Source: JAVJSD01 sp040219575 (GTDB lineage: Bacteria > Planctomycetota > Planctomycetia > Pirellulales > Pirellulaceae). From it: a stretch of DNA of 64,000 nucleotides. This document shows positions 1-8,581 of this stretch, one piece after another. The DNA lies in contig JAVJSD010000089.1 in assembly GCA_040219575.1 (NCBI GenBank), positions 62,001 to 126,000 on the forward strand. The letters are read 5' to 3'. The notes below the pieces were generated by a model that had not been told where the DNA came from, searched no databases, and saw only the letters and a program-made list of their open reading frames with translations. Each line of letters opens with the position of its first letter. Position 1 is the first letter of the stretch. The position numbers were made by a program, and so were the translations under genes.

Positions 1-507
1 GGGCGCGTCGTCGGTCGTTCGCCCGCACTCGGCGAAGACGCCGTCTCCGCGGGTCGCGGCGCGATGCAACAGCCAAAAGGCGGCCGCCAACGCGGCGATC
101 ATCAGCGCCGCCCAGATCCAGGCCGCCGCCTTCATCGGCAGCAGCGCCAGCGGCGAAATGAGCAGGTAGTAAAACGGCGGATAAACGATCGGTAGATAGC
201 GACTGCGATCCCACTCGAAGGGAGTGACCTGCGGGTCGTGCTCGAGCGATTGCGCGTAAGCGGGATCGTAGAATCGCCCCCAGTCGCCCTCCAGAACGAT
301 GGTTCCGCCGATCCACTCCTGCAAGAAGTCGCCGGCGTACGGCGAAGCCTCCGGCCCTTCGACATATTGAAAGTTCGGCGAGCAGGCGTAGCAGGCGACG
401 ACGATGACGGCCGCCGCCAGCAGCGGCAGACGCATGCCGGGGCGAGCGTCAAGTCGCGAGGCGGACACCGCTGCCGGGGAGTTGGTCGTGGTCGACGCCG
501 AAGCCAT
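1..507 (-). CDS. GT87-like (DUF2029) membrane glycosyltransferase, N-terminal part
   Basis: The reading frame is open from an ATG at 505-507 to the left edge, giving 169 residues without a stop, so the C-terminus lies outside the window. A membrane segment sits near residues 26-42. It is followed by a loop with an Asp-Phe pair at 60-61 and a GDWGRFYDP stretch, then YPPFYYLLISPLALLP (109-124) and a third hydrophobic segment at 127-147. The early acidic loop plus the YPP(F/Y)xYLLxxP pattern is typical of GT87/DUF2029 polyprenyl-phosphate-sugar glycosyltransferases, integral membrane enzymes that add sugars outside the cytoplasm. The substrate cannot be read. It lies downstream of a small secreted protein on the same strand. 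Family assignment rests on motif memory only. Confidence 0.7.
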   Translation of the reverse strand, partial: MASASTTTNSPAAVSASRLDARPGMRLPLLAAAVIVVACYACSPNFQYVEGPEASPYAGDFLQEWIGGTIVLEGDWGRFYDPAYAQSLEHDPQVTPFEWDRSRYLPIVYPPFYYLLISPLALLPMKAAAWIWAALMIAALAAAFWLLHRAATRGDGVFAECGRTTDDAP

Positions 508-686
508 GGTTTCGATCGCGCGGGGTTGCCAGGGACGCGTGCTCTTACGACAGCCCGAACGCAACAACCGTCACGGACCATACAACCATAGCTTGCGGAT
601 TGAGCCGCCGCGCCGCCGAAGGACGAACGAATCGTCGCGGGAAAACGGACGGCGGAAGCGCGGCCGAGGTGGAATTCCGCGGGCGG

Positions 687-962
687 CTATCGGCAGCGGA
701 ATCGCCAGAATCGCACGGGTCGCCAGCGGCACGGCCGGCGGCAGGGAGTGCATTTCGCGGGAGCGCACTGGACGTCGCCGGGCGGTTTGTTCTCCGCCTC
801 CACGGGCGCCTCGGGCGGGGCGAGCTGGGAAGGATCAAGGTCGGAGGGGGACGTGATCCGTGGACGCGTTGGCGGCGCGTCTTCGGCCGCAGGTTGCCGC
901 GCCGAGGCGACACCAAGCGACAGGCTCGTCAACAGGAAAATCGTGATGAGGGAGGTTCGCAT
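687..962 (-). CDS. small secreted Pro/Cys-rich hypothetical protein
   Basis: The call starts at the methionine at 962 because it begins a clear signal peptide (MRTSLITIFLLTSLSLGVASA); an in-frame ATG 24 bases upstream would place charged residues before it. The mature part of about 70 residues is Pro-rich in its first half. It ends in a Cys/Arg-rich tail with four cysteines (CAPAKCTPCRRPC), which could form disulfides or bind metal. No family is recognised. It follows the DUF4340 gene on the same strand, but a palindromic repeat fills the 105-base gap, so co-transcription is uncertain. The Arg-rich tail makes the true reading frame of the last 25 residues less secure. Confidence 0.5.
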   Translation of the reverse strand: MRTSLITIFLLTSLSLGVASARQPAAEDAPPTRPRITSPSDLDPSQLAPPEAPVEAENKPPGDVQCAPAKCTPCRRPCRWRPVRFWRFRCR

Positions 963-995
963 ATTGGCTCCTCGTTGTCGCGGCACGTTTCTCCC

Positions 996-1062
996 AGTAG
1001 GGCAGGCTTCCAGCCTGCCAGTATTCCAGCTTGCGTCCGGCAGGCAAGATGCCCGCCCTACT
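996..1062. repeat. palindromic intergenic repeat, hairpin pair
   Basis: AGTAGGGCAGGCTTCCAGCC at 996 onward is mirrored by an inverted copy ending GCCCTACT at 1062. The outer arms pair, and each arm also has internal dyad symmetry (GGCTTCCAGCC). It lies between two minus-strand genes. This structure is that of a REP/MITE-like mobile palindrome; a transcription-attenuating role is possible. Confidence 0.7.
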
Positions 1063-1067
1063 GGCGA

Positions 1068-2843
1068 TCAAAGATTCGGCAGGCCGGGGAAGCTTCCTCC
1101 GCCGGGCGGTCCGGGGGGCGTGGCGGGTTCTTTGCGAAGTCCACGTTCTTCGAGGAGGCGGAAGGCGTCGATTCCGAAGCCTTCCTGGGCGATGTTCTCA
1201 CTCTCCTTGATCAGTTCCGCGCGGCCGAGGTGGATCTGCTTGTAAACGTCTTCCGAAATGACGTAGTACCAGTCGCCGAAGCGGGCGTTCAGTTCGCGGA
1301 CCGTGTCGGAGGCGATCTTGCGTTGCTCTTTCCAGGCGTCGAGATCGCGCTGGTATTGCGTCATGATACGATCGCGCGCCGCCTGAATGCGGACGCGGTC
1401 GGTGTCGGCCGCGGCGTCATCCTTCTTTTCTTCGGCCTCGCCGTCGTCGGTCGACTTCTCCTTGTTCTCCGCGGATTCTTCGCCGCCGGCCGTCTCGTCG
1501 GCAGCTTTTTCGTCGCCGTCGCTTTTGGCTCCGTCTTCGGACGGGGCGGGCGCGTCGTCGCTCGACGCACCGGCGTCTTTGGAGGCGTCGGCATCCTTCG
1601 GCTTGCTTTCGTCGGACGGCGCCGGTTCCTCGGGAAGCGGGGGCAACTCGGGCATGACGGGCTTGGGGAAGCGGTCCTCGGAGACGCGGGCCGCCACCAT
1701 CAGGTAGCGGTTCATCTGCTCGATCTGCGACGTGTCCTGCGAGACGGCCAGATCGCCGAACCGCAACAGGTACTCGACGCCTTCTTTCGTCTCGACGGTG
1801 AGATCGCCGTTCTTGGAGAGAAACTCGATCTCTTGATCTTCTCCTTCACCGCGCGTGGCGGGGTAGAAGCCGTGCGCCACCAGCGAAGTGAAACTCTCGT
1901 TATTGAGCTTGATGCCCTCGTCCGCTTTCATGTCGGCGCCTAGGCCCTGGGGCTTGCGGCGGACATCGACGATCTCCAGCTTGTCAAGCGCCGACGTCAG
2001 GTCGGCGATGCGCTGCGTGTCAAGTTCCTCGCCCGCGGCCAACGGCTGTTTGACGGGCGCCCCGCGATCCGTGTAGCGAAGCAAATCGGCGAGCTGCCAG
2101 CCGCTCGCGTCGTTGGCGACGGTCATCTGCATCCGCTTGTTGGGCTGCACGTAGCGCTGGCCGGTCTGCCGGTCTTCGACGGTCTCCATCGTGTAGTCGT
2201 TGAACGTGATCTTGCCGACGTCGCTGGATTTGAGTTGCAGCAGGTCTTTCTCGATCCAGTCCTCGAACTTGGTGGTCAATTTCTCCAGATCGATGCGGGT
2301 GGCGTAAATACGAAATTCGCCGGGCACGCGCACGAACCGCACGCTGGGATCGTTCTTGGACGGTTTGCCGATGATCAACTCCGCCAGCGCCTTGCCCCGC
2401 GAGTCCTTCATCGAGATCTTGACGCCCACGCCGGTTGCGCCCGGTTTGAGCTTCTCGGCGTTGGGTTCGATGACGCCGAACTTCTGCTGTTCCCCTTCGT
2501 CGTCGGTGGCGACATCGAGAATCTCCAGGCCGATCAGGCTGGTGGCGGCGTTTTGCATCTGCTGCTCGGCGTCGGCCGGATAATTGGCGTGCGAGGGAAT
2601 CACCCAGCGTCCGCCGGTCTGGTTGACGCTGAAGCGGTTCACGTTGTTGGTCACCTCGTCGTAGCGGGAGATCTCGAGACTCTTGGCCCGCAACGGGTCG
2701 GTGAACTCCTCGAACAACTCCTTGCCGATGGGTTTGTCTCCATCGGGCCCGCCGCCGCTGGGCCAATAGCGGATGGTCAGCGCGCCGCCGAGCACGACGA
2801 CCGCCAGAGAGACGTAGACCAGCGTCTTGATGCCTTCGTTCAT
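1068..2843 (-). CDS. DUF4340 domain membrane-anchored protein of Gld-type ABC system
   Basis: The start is placed at 2843 (MNEGIKTLVYVSL...) because a transmembrane anchor follows directly at about residues 7-25; the longer frame adds 33 polar residues. AAGGTAAG lies upstream of this ATG. The 591-residue protein has an N-terminal anchor, two extracytoplasmic DUF4340-type segments (about 30-370) with the usual pattern of short beta strands and 'WxL' or 'GDWYYV' blocks, and an acidic Glu/Asp/Ala/Ser linker of about 70 residues near 405-475. The tail near 480-591 is charged, with a helical part and Gly/Pro-rich end. DUF4340 proteins usually follow the GldA/F/G-like ABC transporter genes, as here (61-base gap). 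Their biochemical role is not established. Confidence 0.85.
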   Translation of the reverse strand: MNEGIKTLVYVSLAVVVLGGALTIRYWPSGGGPDGDKPIGKELFEEFTDPLRAKSLEISRYDEVTNNVNRFSVNQTGGRWVIPSHANYPADAEQQMQNAATSLIGLEILDVATDDEGEQQKFGVIEPNAEKLKPGATGVGVKISMKDSRGKALAELIIGKPSKNDPSVRFVRVPGEFRIYATRIDLEKLTTKFEDWIEKDLLQLKSSDVGKITFNDYTMETVEDRQTGQRYVQPNKRMQMTVANDASGWQLADLLRYTDRGAPVKQPLAAGEELDTQRIADLTSALDKLEIVDVRRKPQGLGADMKADEGIKLNNESFTSLVAHGFYPATRGEGEDQEIEFLSKNGDLTVETKEGVEYLLRFGDLAVSQDTSQIEQMNRYLMVAARVSEDRFPKPVMPELPPLPEEPAPSDESKPKDADASKDAGASSDDAPAPSEDGAKSDGDEKAADETAGGEESAENKEKSTDDGEAEEKKDDAAADTDRVRIQAARDRIMTQYQRDLDAWKEQRKIASDTVRELNARFGDWYYVISEDVYKQIHLGRAELIKESENIAQEGFGIDAFRLLEERGLRKEPATPPGPPGGGSFPGLPNL

Positions 2844-2904
2844 AGTTGGTTGCTTACCTTGTCGGCTTGGAACATCCGAGACGTTCGAATTTGGAGCAGG
2901 CGGG

Positions 2905-5895
2905 TCAGCGGAGGCGCGATTTGGTGATTCCTTCCCGTTCACGCAAACGGCGGCGGACGAACACCACCAGGCCCACCAGGGCCGGCAGAATCCAGGGGAT
3001 CATCACCGCCCAGAACTTAAAACCGTTCTGGATGGCCAGGATGTCGAGATCCTTCTGGCGGCGGATGTTGGCGATTTCGTTGTCGCGCTCGCGCTCCAAC
3101 CGGCTGATTTCGTTTTCGAATTTCTGCTGTTCAACGGCATCGCGGATCTGCAGGTTTCTGCGAGTGGCGTTGGCTTCGGCGATGCTCACGTTTTCGTCGC
3201 CCTCTTTAATCTTTCGCTGCAAATCCTCCACGACCTTGCGCAAATCCTCGCTGGCCTTGTCGCGTGCTTCTTCGGCCGCCTTCCGGGCCTTCTCGAACTT
3301 GTCGTTGAATTCCTTTCGCTTGGCGAACTCGTCGGCCCGAGCCCGTTCGTCGGCCGCCTCGATCACCTTCAACGTGCTGTACTTCGTCTTCCGTTTGCGG
3401 ATTTCCAGGAAGTCCTTCTCGCCGGCCAATTGATCGAGGACGTTCAGCACGAACGTGATGTTGTCGAAGCGGTACACGACCCCTTCACCCGCGTCGGGTC
3501 GGGCCCGCACGTTGACGAACGGCGAACTGAGCACGTCGATGTCGGCCACGTAGACCACATCGAGTTCATGCCTCTGGGACTGCTCGCCGCTTGGAGACAA
3601 TTCCGATTCGCCTTCGTCCTGTGGAACCTCGCCGCGAATGCTGGCCGCCAGAATCAGGTCCCCGCGCGGGCGGCCGCGGCGAAACTGCAACTGGTTCGGC
3701 TGGCCCTGGTACTGCTCCAGGTCCGACAGGCCGATCATGCCCGCCTTGGCGCCGGTCATGACCAGCGGCGAGAATTCGTACTCGCTCTCGCGACGATCGC
3801 GAATCGCCCCCGCATACGGCAGCAACACCTCCTCCAGGCCCGAAGTGATGGGGCTCTCCTCGCTGAATGGAGGTTTGCGGGCGGGCATGTCGCCGCGGAT
3901 GATCACGAACTCCAACGGGAACGACGCCGTTTGGAATTGGCGGTACGGGTTGTACTGCTGCCAGATAATGTTGGGTTGCAACTGTCCGCGCTCCGTTTCG
4001 CCGACAGCGTCGATGCCCAGCAGGTCCCACAGTTGGCGGATGTCGCCTTTCTGCGGCGGCGCGCCGCCGCCGAACATGCCCATCGGATTTGATCGCGGAC
4101 GCGTGGTGCCCGGCGCTGACAAAAAGGTGGGAGCGGGGTCTTCGAAAATGGCGGTTGGTTGGCCGTTGCGGACGGCGTCGATGAAGTTGTTGAGCTGCGC
4201 CGGATCGAGCGAGGAGGGTTGCACAGCCAACAGCACGTCGTACTTCAACACCTGCGACTTCTTCCCTTCGTCGTCGATTTCCTCCACCCACACGTCGATC
4301 GGATTGCTGGCGTCGACTTCTTCGACGTCGTATTGTTTTTCCAACTCCTCGATGATCGCCTGCCGTGGGGCTTGCGCCGGACCGCTGGGCCCCATGGTGA
4401 AGCCGCCGTACAACTGCGCGTCGGTGCGCAGGACGCCGACCGTCTTGCGCTCCTGTTCCGCGACGGTGGCGACGGAGCGAATCAACTCGTACTCGACAGG
4501 CACGCCGTAATCGAAGAACGGCACGACGACGCGCTCCAACCCGCAACTGAAGGCGGCGGCCAGGATGACCTCTTCCTCCCGGATGGCGCCGCGGGAGGTG
4601 GTCCGCACGCGCTGCGGCGTGATGCCGAAGCGCTTTTCGGCGCTGGCCGCCTCTTCGCTGAAAGGTTCGAGATTCTCGTGCAGCGTCAGTTCGATCTTGC
4701 GGCTGCCGGCCACCGCCTGAAACTCCTTGAGCATGTTGACCAGGTCGTAGCGCGTCTTGACGTAATCCGGCGGCACCTCGCGGCTGACGAAGGCCTCGAT
4801 CTGAATCGGATTCTTGGTCTTTGAGTCCAACTCAAGCAACAGCCGCCGCGTGTCCGGCGCCAGAGAACTCACCTGGTTCTCAGTGGCGTCCACCCGCCAG
4901 TTCAGCAGCGTCACCGTCACCAGCAGCACGTTCAGTCCGATCGCCAGCGCGAAGAACGCCACAATGCGGAGCAGGAAGTGCCCCAGCATCGACGAGCCGT
5001 CGCGCCCGCCGAGCCAGTGCCGCCGCCCGATGAGCACCATGCACAAGTACAGCCCGATGAAGATGATCATCAGGAAGTAGACGATGGACGACAGGCTCAA
5101 TACGCCGCGGCCGAAGGATTCGAACTGCCCGCCCAGGCTCCAGTGGCGGACGTTGGCCGTCAGCCAGGGATCGGTGAAGATCACGTCGGCGTTGCTGGCG
5201 GCGGCCAGCGGCGCGTTGAGCGCCGCGCCCAGCACGAATCCGATCGTCAGGTTGCTGGTCAGGAACGAGGCCACCATGCCGATCGACAGCATCGCCAGCC
5301 CCATCAGCCAGTAGCCGAAGTAGGTGACGGCCAGTTGCAGCACGTCGAGATCGCCGAACGTGAGCGAGACCAGCACCGAGCCGTGCGAGAGTTGCGAGAA
5401 CAGCAGCGAGACCGTGAAGATCGCCGCGGCCGCCAGGTACTTGCCCATCACGATGTCGACGTCGGTCGCCGGCAGCGTCAGCAGCAGTTCGTCGGTCCCC
5501 TGCCGTCGCTCCTCGGCCCAGGTGCTCATGGTGATGGCCGGAATGAACACCAGCATGATCAGCGGCATGTAGGTGTTGAGCTGATCGAGATTCGCCAGGT
5601 TGTTGGTGAAGAAGGCGTGCGGCCAGAAGGCCGCGAACGAGGTCAGCAGCACGAACAGCACCAGAAACACGTAGCCGGTGGGATTGCTGAAGTAGCCGAC
5701 GAAATTTCGCTTCAGCACGGCGAAGGCCGCCGGCATGAATACGGCCATCACCACAATCCACGCCAGCCAGACGACCAGGAACAGGATGTCGATGCTGAAG
5801 ATCAACAGCAGCGTCAGAATCCATTGCGGAATACTCAGAAACGCCAATGGGGCGGAGTCCGCCAGATTCGTCACGATGTCGAGCGAGCCCATCAA
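2905..5895 (-). CDS. ABC-2 permease fused to GldG-like ABC auxiliary domain
   Basis: 996 residues. The first part (about 10-300) is an ABC-2 permease of GldF type, with several membrane segments and the conserved cytoplasmic block WAEERRQGTDELLLTLP. After another membrane segment (about 310-335), a large extracytoplasmic region (about 345-840) matches the GldG/ABC_transp_aux pattern: it opens NQVSSLAPDTRRLL and contains predicted Rossmann-like strands. A charged coiled coil covers about 845-957, and a final membrane span lies near 962-982. In Bacteroidetes GldF and GldG are separate proteins; here they form one chain. The ATPase gene lies 64 bases upstream and the DUF4340 gene follows, so this is one export or cell-surface ABC unit. 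The transported substrate is unknown. Confidence 0.9.
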   Translation of the reverse strand: MMGSLDIVTNLADSAPLAFLSIPQWILTLLLIFSIDILFLVVWLAWIVVMAVFMPAAFAVLKRNFVGYFSNPTGYVFLVLFVLLTSFAAFWPHAFFTNNLANLDQLNTYMPLIMLVFIPAITMSTWAEERRQGTDELLLTLPATDVDIVMGKYLAAAAIFTVSLLFSQLSHGSVLVSLTFGDLDVLQLAVTYFGYWLMGLAMLSIGMVASFLTSNLTIGFVLGAALNAPLAAASNADVIFTDPWLTANVRHWSLGGQFESFGRGVLSLSSIVYFLMIIFIGLYLCMVLIGRRHWLGGRDGSSMLGHFLLRIVAFFALAIGLNVLLVTVTLLNWRVDATENQVSSLAPDTRRLLLELDSKTKNPIQIEAFVSREVPPDYVKTRYDLVNMLKEFQAVAGSRKIELTLHENLEPFSEEAASAEKRFGITPQRVRTTSRGAIREEEVILAAAFSCGLERVVVPFFDYGVPVEYELIRSVATVAEQERKTVGVLRTDAQLYGGFTMGPSGPAQAPRQAIIEELEKQYDVEEVDASNPIDVWVEEIDDEGKKSQVLKYDVLLAVQPSSLDPAQLNNFIDAVRNGQPTAIFEDPAPTFLSAPGTTRPRSNPMGMFGGGAPPQKGDIRQLWDLLGIDAVGETERGQLQPNIIWQQYNPYRQFQTASFPLEFVIIRGDMPARKPPFSEESPITSGLEEVLLPYAGAIRDRRESEYEFSPLVMTGAKAGMIGLSDLEQYQGQPNQLQFRRGRPRGDLILAASIRGEVPQDEGESELSPSGEQSQRHELDVVYVADIDVLSSPFVNVRARPDAGEGVVYRFDNITFVLNVLDQLAGEKDFLEIRKRKTKYSTLKVIEAADERARADEFAKRKEFNDKFEKARKAAEEARDKASEDLRKVVEDLQRKIKEGDENVSIAEANATRRNLQIRDAVEQQKFENEISRLERERDNEIANIRRQKDLDILAIQNGFKFWAVMIPWILPALVGLVVFVRRRLREREGITKSRLR

Positions 5896-5959
5896 TGCTT
5901 CCCTTTGTCTCTTCCGAACGTGATTGCTTTGAATTGAACGCGAGGGGCGCAGCGAACCG

Positions 5960-6730
5960 TCAGGCGACGACGGCCGCCACCGGCGGGGCGGTGAGTTGCT
6001 TGAACGCCTCGTCGAGCGAGTTGTAATGGCTCTCGAGGTCCTTGACGGTTCCGTCGTACACCAGTCGCCCTTCGTTGATGAGGATCACGCGGCTGGCCAT
6101 GGCCTCGACTTCCTGCAGAATGTGCGTCGAGAGCAGGATCGTCTTCTCCTCGCCCAGACGGCGCATCGTGTCGCGCATGCCCGTGATCTGATTCGGATCG
6201 AGGCCGGCGGTCGGCTCGTCGAGAATCAGCACCTCGGGTTCATGCAGCAGGGCCTGGGCCATTCCCACCCGCTGCCGGTACCCCTTCGAGAGTTTGCTGA
6301 TCGGCTTGTGCAGCACGGTCTGCAACTGACAGAGGTCGATCACCGCCTCGATCCGCTCGTGCTTGTAGGCCCGCGCCATGCCGCGAAAGTCGGCGAAGAA
6401 CTCCAGCCAGGAGTAGGGCGTCATCTCGCGATACAGCGGACCGTTCTCCGGCAGGTAGCCCAGGTGCTTCGAGCCCAACAGCCGGTCGGCCGCCATGTCG
6501 TGGCCTGCAATCCGGGCCACTCCCTGCGACGGGGAGAGGTATCCCGTCAGTAGTTTCATGGTTGTGCTTTTCCCCGCGCCGTTGGGGCCGAGAAAGGCGA
6601 CTACTTCCCCGCGGTGGACCTGGAAATTGACATCGCGCGTGGCGGCGAAGATGCCATAGAACTTCGAGAGGCCGATCGCCTCGATCATGGGCGGTCCGTC
6701 GGGAGCTCGAACAGGTCTCGTATCGGCCAT
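5960..6730 (-). CDS. ABC transporter ATP-binding protein (GldA-like)
   Basis: 256 residues with every ABC ATPase motif: Walker A GPNGAGKST, signature LSKGYRQRVGMAQAL, Walker B VLILDEPTAGLD and switch His in LLSTHILQEV. It is the nucleotide-binding subunit for the permease fusion encoded immediately downstream (64-base gap), and first gene of the minus-strand unit. Either ATG at 6730 or the one at residue 15 (6688) could start it, since neither has a strong ribosome-binding site; the ABC domain begins right after the second. By context it belongs to the GldA / ABC-2 exporter class. Confidence 0.92.
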   Translation of the reverse strand: MADTRPVRAPDGPPMIEAIGLSKFYGIFAATRDVNFQVHRGEVVAFLGPNGAGKSTTMKLLTGYLSPSQGVARIAGHDMAADRLLGSKHLGYLPENGPLYREMTPYSWLEFFADFRGMARAYKHERIEAVIDLCQLQTVLHKPISKLSKGYRQRVGMAQALLHEPEVLILDEPTAGLDPNQITGMRDTMRRLGEEKTILLSTHILQEVEAMASRVILINEGRLVYDGTVKDLESHYNSLDEAFKQLTAPPVAAVVA

Positions 6731-7400
6731 GGCTGTGCTGATTGCGTCGGGCGAAGGGAAAGTTCATCCGCCACGCCCTCCGCGGGGCGCGCGTGTCGCG
6801 AAACTTGCTGGACATTCGTCGGGAGGTGGGGGAACGGAAACCCCACCGGAACCGGCCGCCCAGCATCGAAGCCGACCTACGGCGAACCACAGGCCCGCCG
6901 CAGGCCTCGTAAGTGTCAATAGTATAAGGGGTAGCGTTGCCCACTCAAGGTGCTTCCGCATCCCGGGCAGGCGCTTCAACCGGCCATTGCCTTCCGACCG
7001 TTGAACTCCCCTCTGTTACGCCCGTTTTCCCAGTCGGGTTCGGCGCGGAGGGATGGGGGGCGCCCGCTTACGCGCTCTTCGTCTCTTTGTGGAAGTCTGG
7101 CGAATTTCGCGACTACCGGCTCTGTCCTGACTTTGTTGCTTGGGCGAGCGGAGTCGGATACAACCATTTTCCCCATGGAGACTGCGGCTTTCCCCGGGAA
7201 TTGGCCGCGGTCGCGCGTCGGAATTGCGAATTTTCTCATTTGCCCACAAAAAGTCGCCGCCGATTCAATAATCGCGGGCAGGTGCGCATCTGGTCTGTTG
7301 GAATAGCCGAACATTGCCGTTCGGCAGGAGTCGCTTTTTGGCAGCCGATGAAGGTAAGCCGGAACAAGGCAAGCCGAAAGCAGGCGGGCCAAAGGCAGGT
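6731..7400. other. gene-free divergent intergenic region
   Basis: This gap separates the minus-strand ABC operon from the plus-strand sigma-factor operon, so promoters for both should lie here. No reading frame has convincing codon use or homology. It contains one palindromic repeat unit (7090-7116). Near 7348-7400 it has a short repetitive purine-rich tract of AAGCCGGAACAAGGC-like units, which runs into the sigma-factor start. Confidence 0.5.
7090..7116 (-). repeat. dispersed palindromic repeat unit (GTAGC family)
   Basis: GGAAGTCTGGCGAATTTCGC followed by GACTAC is, in reverse complement, a diverged copy of the unit seen at 12172-12235, 22696-22718 and 41511-41583. It lies in the gene-free region before the sigma factor. 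Confidence 0.5.
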
Positions 7401-7949
7401 ATGGCCGATCCAGGCGAGCCGGAATCAGGCGAGTCGAAGACCGGGAAAATCGACCCAGCCGCAGTGGCGGCGATTTACGTCGAGCATGCCGAGCCGCTCA
7501 GGCGATTCCTGCTGGGGGTATTGGGTGATTCCCAGTTAGCGGGGGACGTGTTGCAGGCGGCCTTCACCAAATTGGTGGAACGCGGGCACGAAACCCGCGA
7601 GGAATCACGGAAATCGTGGTTGTTTCGCGTTGCTTTTCATGAGGCGATGGCCGTTCGGCGTCGCCAGAACGTTGGTCAGAAAGTCGTCAAACGACTCGCG
7701 TGGTCCAAGGACACGACCTCCGATCGGGCTGACGAACCGCTGTTGCGACTGGAATCGGTCGAATCGGTCCGGGCGGCCCTGGACGAGCTTCCCAGCGAGC
7801 AGCGTGAAGTGGTTCGCATGCGGATCTACGAGGAAAAGTCGTTCGCCGTGATCGCCGAGGAGTTGAGTATCCCGCTGGGCACGGCCCTGGGACGCATGCG
7901 GTCGGCAATGCAAAAACTCAAGCGAATTCTCGCTCATCATCAACACTGA
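7401..7949 (+). CDS. ECF-type RNA polymerase sigma factor
   Basis: The region-2 block (AAIYVEHAEPLRRFLLGVLG, then LAGDVLQAAFTKLVER) and the region-4 block (LDELPSEQREVVRMRIYEE, then FAVIAEELSIPLGTALGRM) identify an ECF sigma factor. The frame extends upstream to a TTG at 7314, but that adds a low-complexity Gly/Lys/Pro stretch, so the ATG at 7401 (182 residues) is preferred; AGGCAGG precedes it. The downstream gene starts 15 bases after the stop and encodes a single-span protein that fits an anti-sigma factor. This suggests the pair controls the operon up to 13630. Its target promoters cannot be read here. Confidence 0.88.
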   Translation: MADPGEPESGESKTGKIDPAAVAAIYVEHAEPLRRFLLGVLGDSQLAGDVLQAAFTKLVERGHETREESRKSWLFRVAFHEAMAVRRRQNVGQKVVKRLAWSKDTTSDRADEPLLRLESVESVRAALDELPSEQREVVRMRIYEEKSFAVIAEELSIPLGTALGRMRSAMQKLKRILAHHQH

Positions 7950-7963
7950 AAGTCGTATCTGCC

Positions 7964-8578
7964 ATGAAGCCTTGCGAACACGAAACCAGCAAGACTGGCG
8001 AAGAAAACGCCCTGTGCGAACTCGATTGGCTCGCTTTTCGCTATATCGCGGGTGAGTTGGACGAGGCGGAGCTGGAGGCGTTCGAGCTGCGGTTGGCCGA
8101 AGAGCAACCGGCACGCGACGCGGTGGCTTTGGCCGTGGAGGTCGTGCAAACGGTGTCGGCGGCGGAGCATCTTGAGGAGATCCCGATGGTCGTCACGGCC
8201 GCCCGCGAGGCGAGTCGTTGGCGTCATGTGGCGTGGTTGGCTATCGCCGCTGGTGTGGCTGCTTGCTGCGCTTCGGTGGCCCTCATGTTCTCGGGCGGCG
8301 TCTCGTCGGTCGAACACGACGCATCGGCGCTGGCCGCTGAACGCGTGCCGCAGGCCTCGCCGGTCGTCGCCAACGCCTGGCTGGAGACCTTCGACCAACC
8401 GATTCTGGCGACTTCGCAGACCGTGGCGAGTGATCCGCTGGAGATCGAGCCCGCCCTGCTGAGCGGCGATGAGACCGAAGTCGCCACTCCCGACTGGATG
8501 GCGGCCGCGCTGGCCGGCATGTCGAGCGACATGGGCATGGACCTGGAGCGGGGCGCGACCGCTCCTTTGGAGAACTGA
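7964..8578 (+). CDS. putative membrane anti-sigma factor
   Basis: 204 residues. The cytoplasmic N-terminal part contains a block (LDWLAFRYIAGELDEAELEA, then FELRLAEEQPARDAV) that resembles the planctomycete anti-sigma N-terminal helical domain. A single membrane span follows at about residues 87-108, with an extracytoplasmic tail of about 95 residues. It lies directly after the sigma factor and 3 bases before the next start, so it is part of the same operon. No zinc-binding HxxxCxxC motif is seen, so it is not a classical ZAS anti-sigma factor; the function is inferred from position and topology. Confidence 0.6.
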   Translation: MKPCEHETSKTGEENALCELDWLAFRYIAGELDEAELEAFELRLAEEQPARDAVALAVEVVQTVSAAEHLEEIPMVVTAAREASRWRHVAWLAIAAGVAACCASVALMFSGGVSSVEHDASALAAERVPQASPVVANAWLETFDQPILATSQTVASDPLEIEPALLSGDETEVATPDWMAAALAGMSSDMGMDLERGATAPLEN

Positions 8579-8581
8579 TCG

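Noticed and set aside
600..1943. 447-codon plus-strand ORF opposite the DUF4340 gene
   Set aside because: It crosses the palindromic repeat and the minus-strand genes, and the translation is low-complexity with no family; a shadow of the minus-strand genes.
7090..7116. Rho-independent terminator for the ABC operon or sigma factor
   Set aside because: It is only a partial dyad without a T run and matches the dispersed repeat family better.
6976..7392. 138-codon minus-strand ORF in the gap before the sigma factor
   Set aside because: Compositionally biased, crosses a repeat unit, and lacks a ribosome-binding site or homology.
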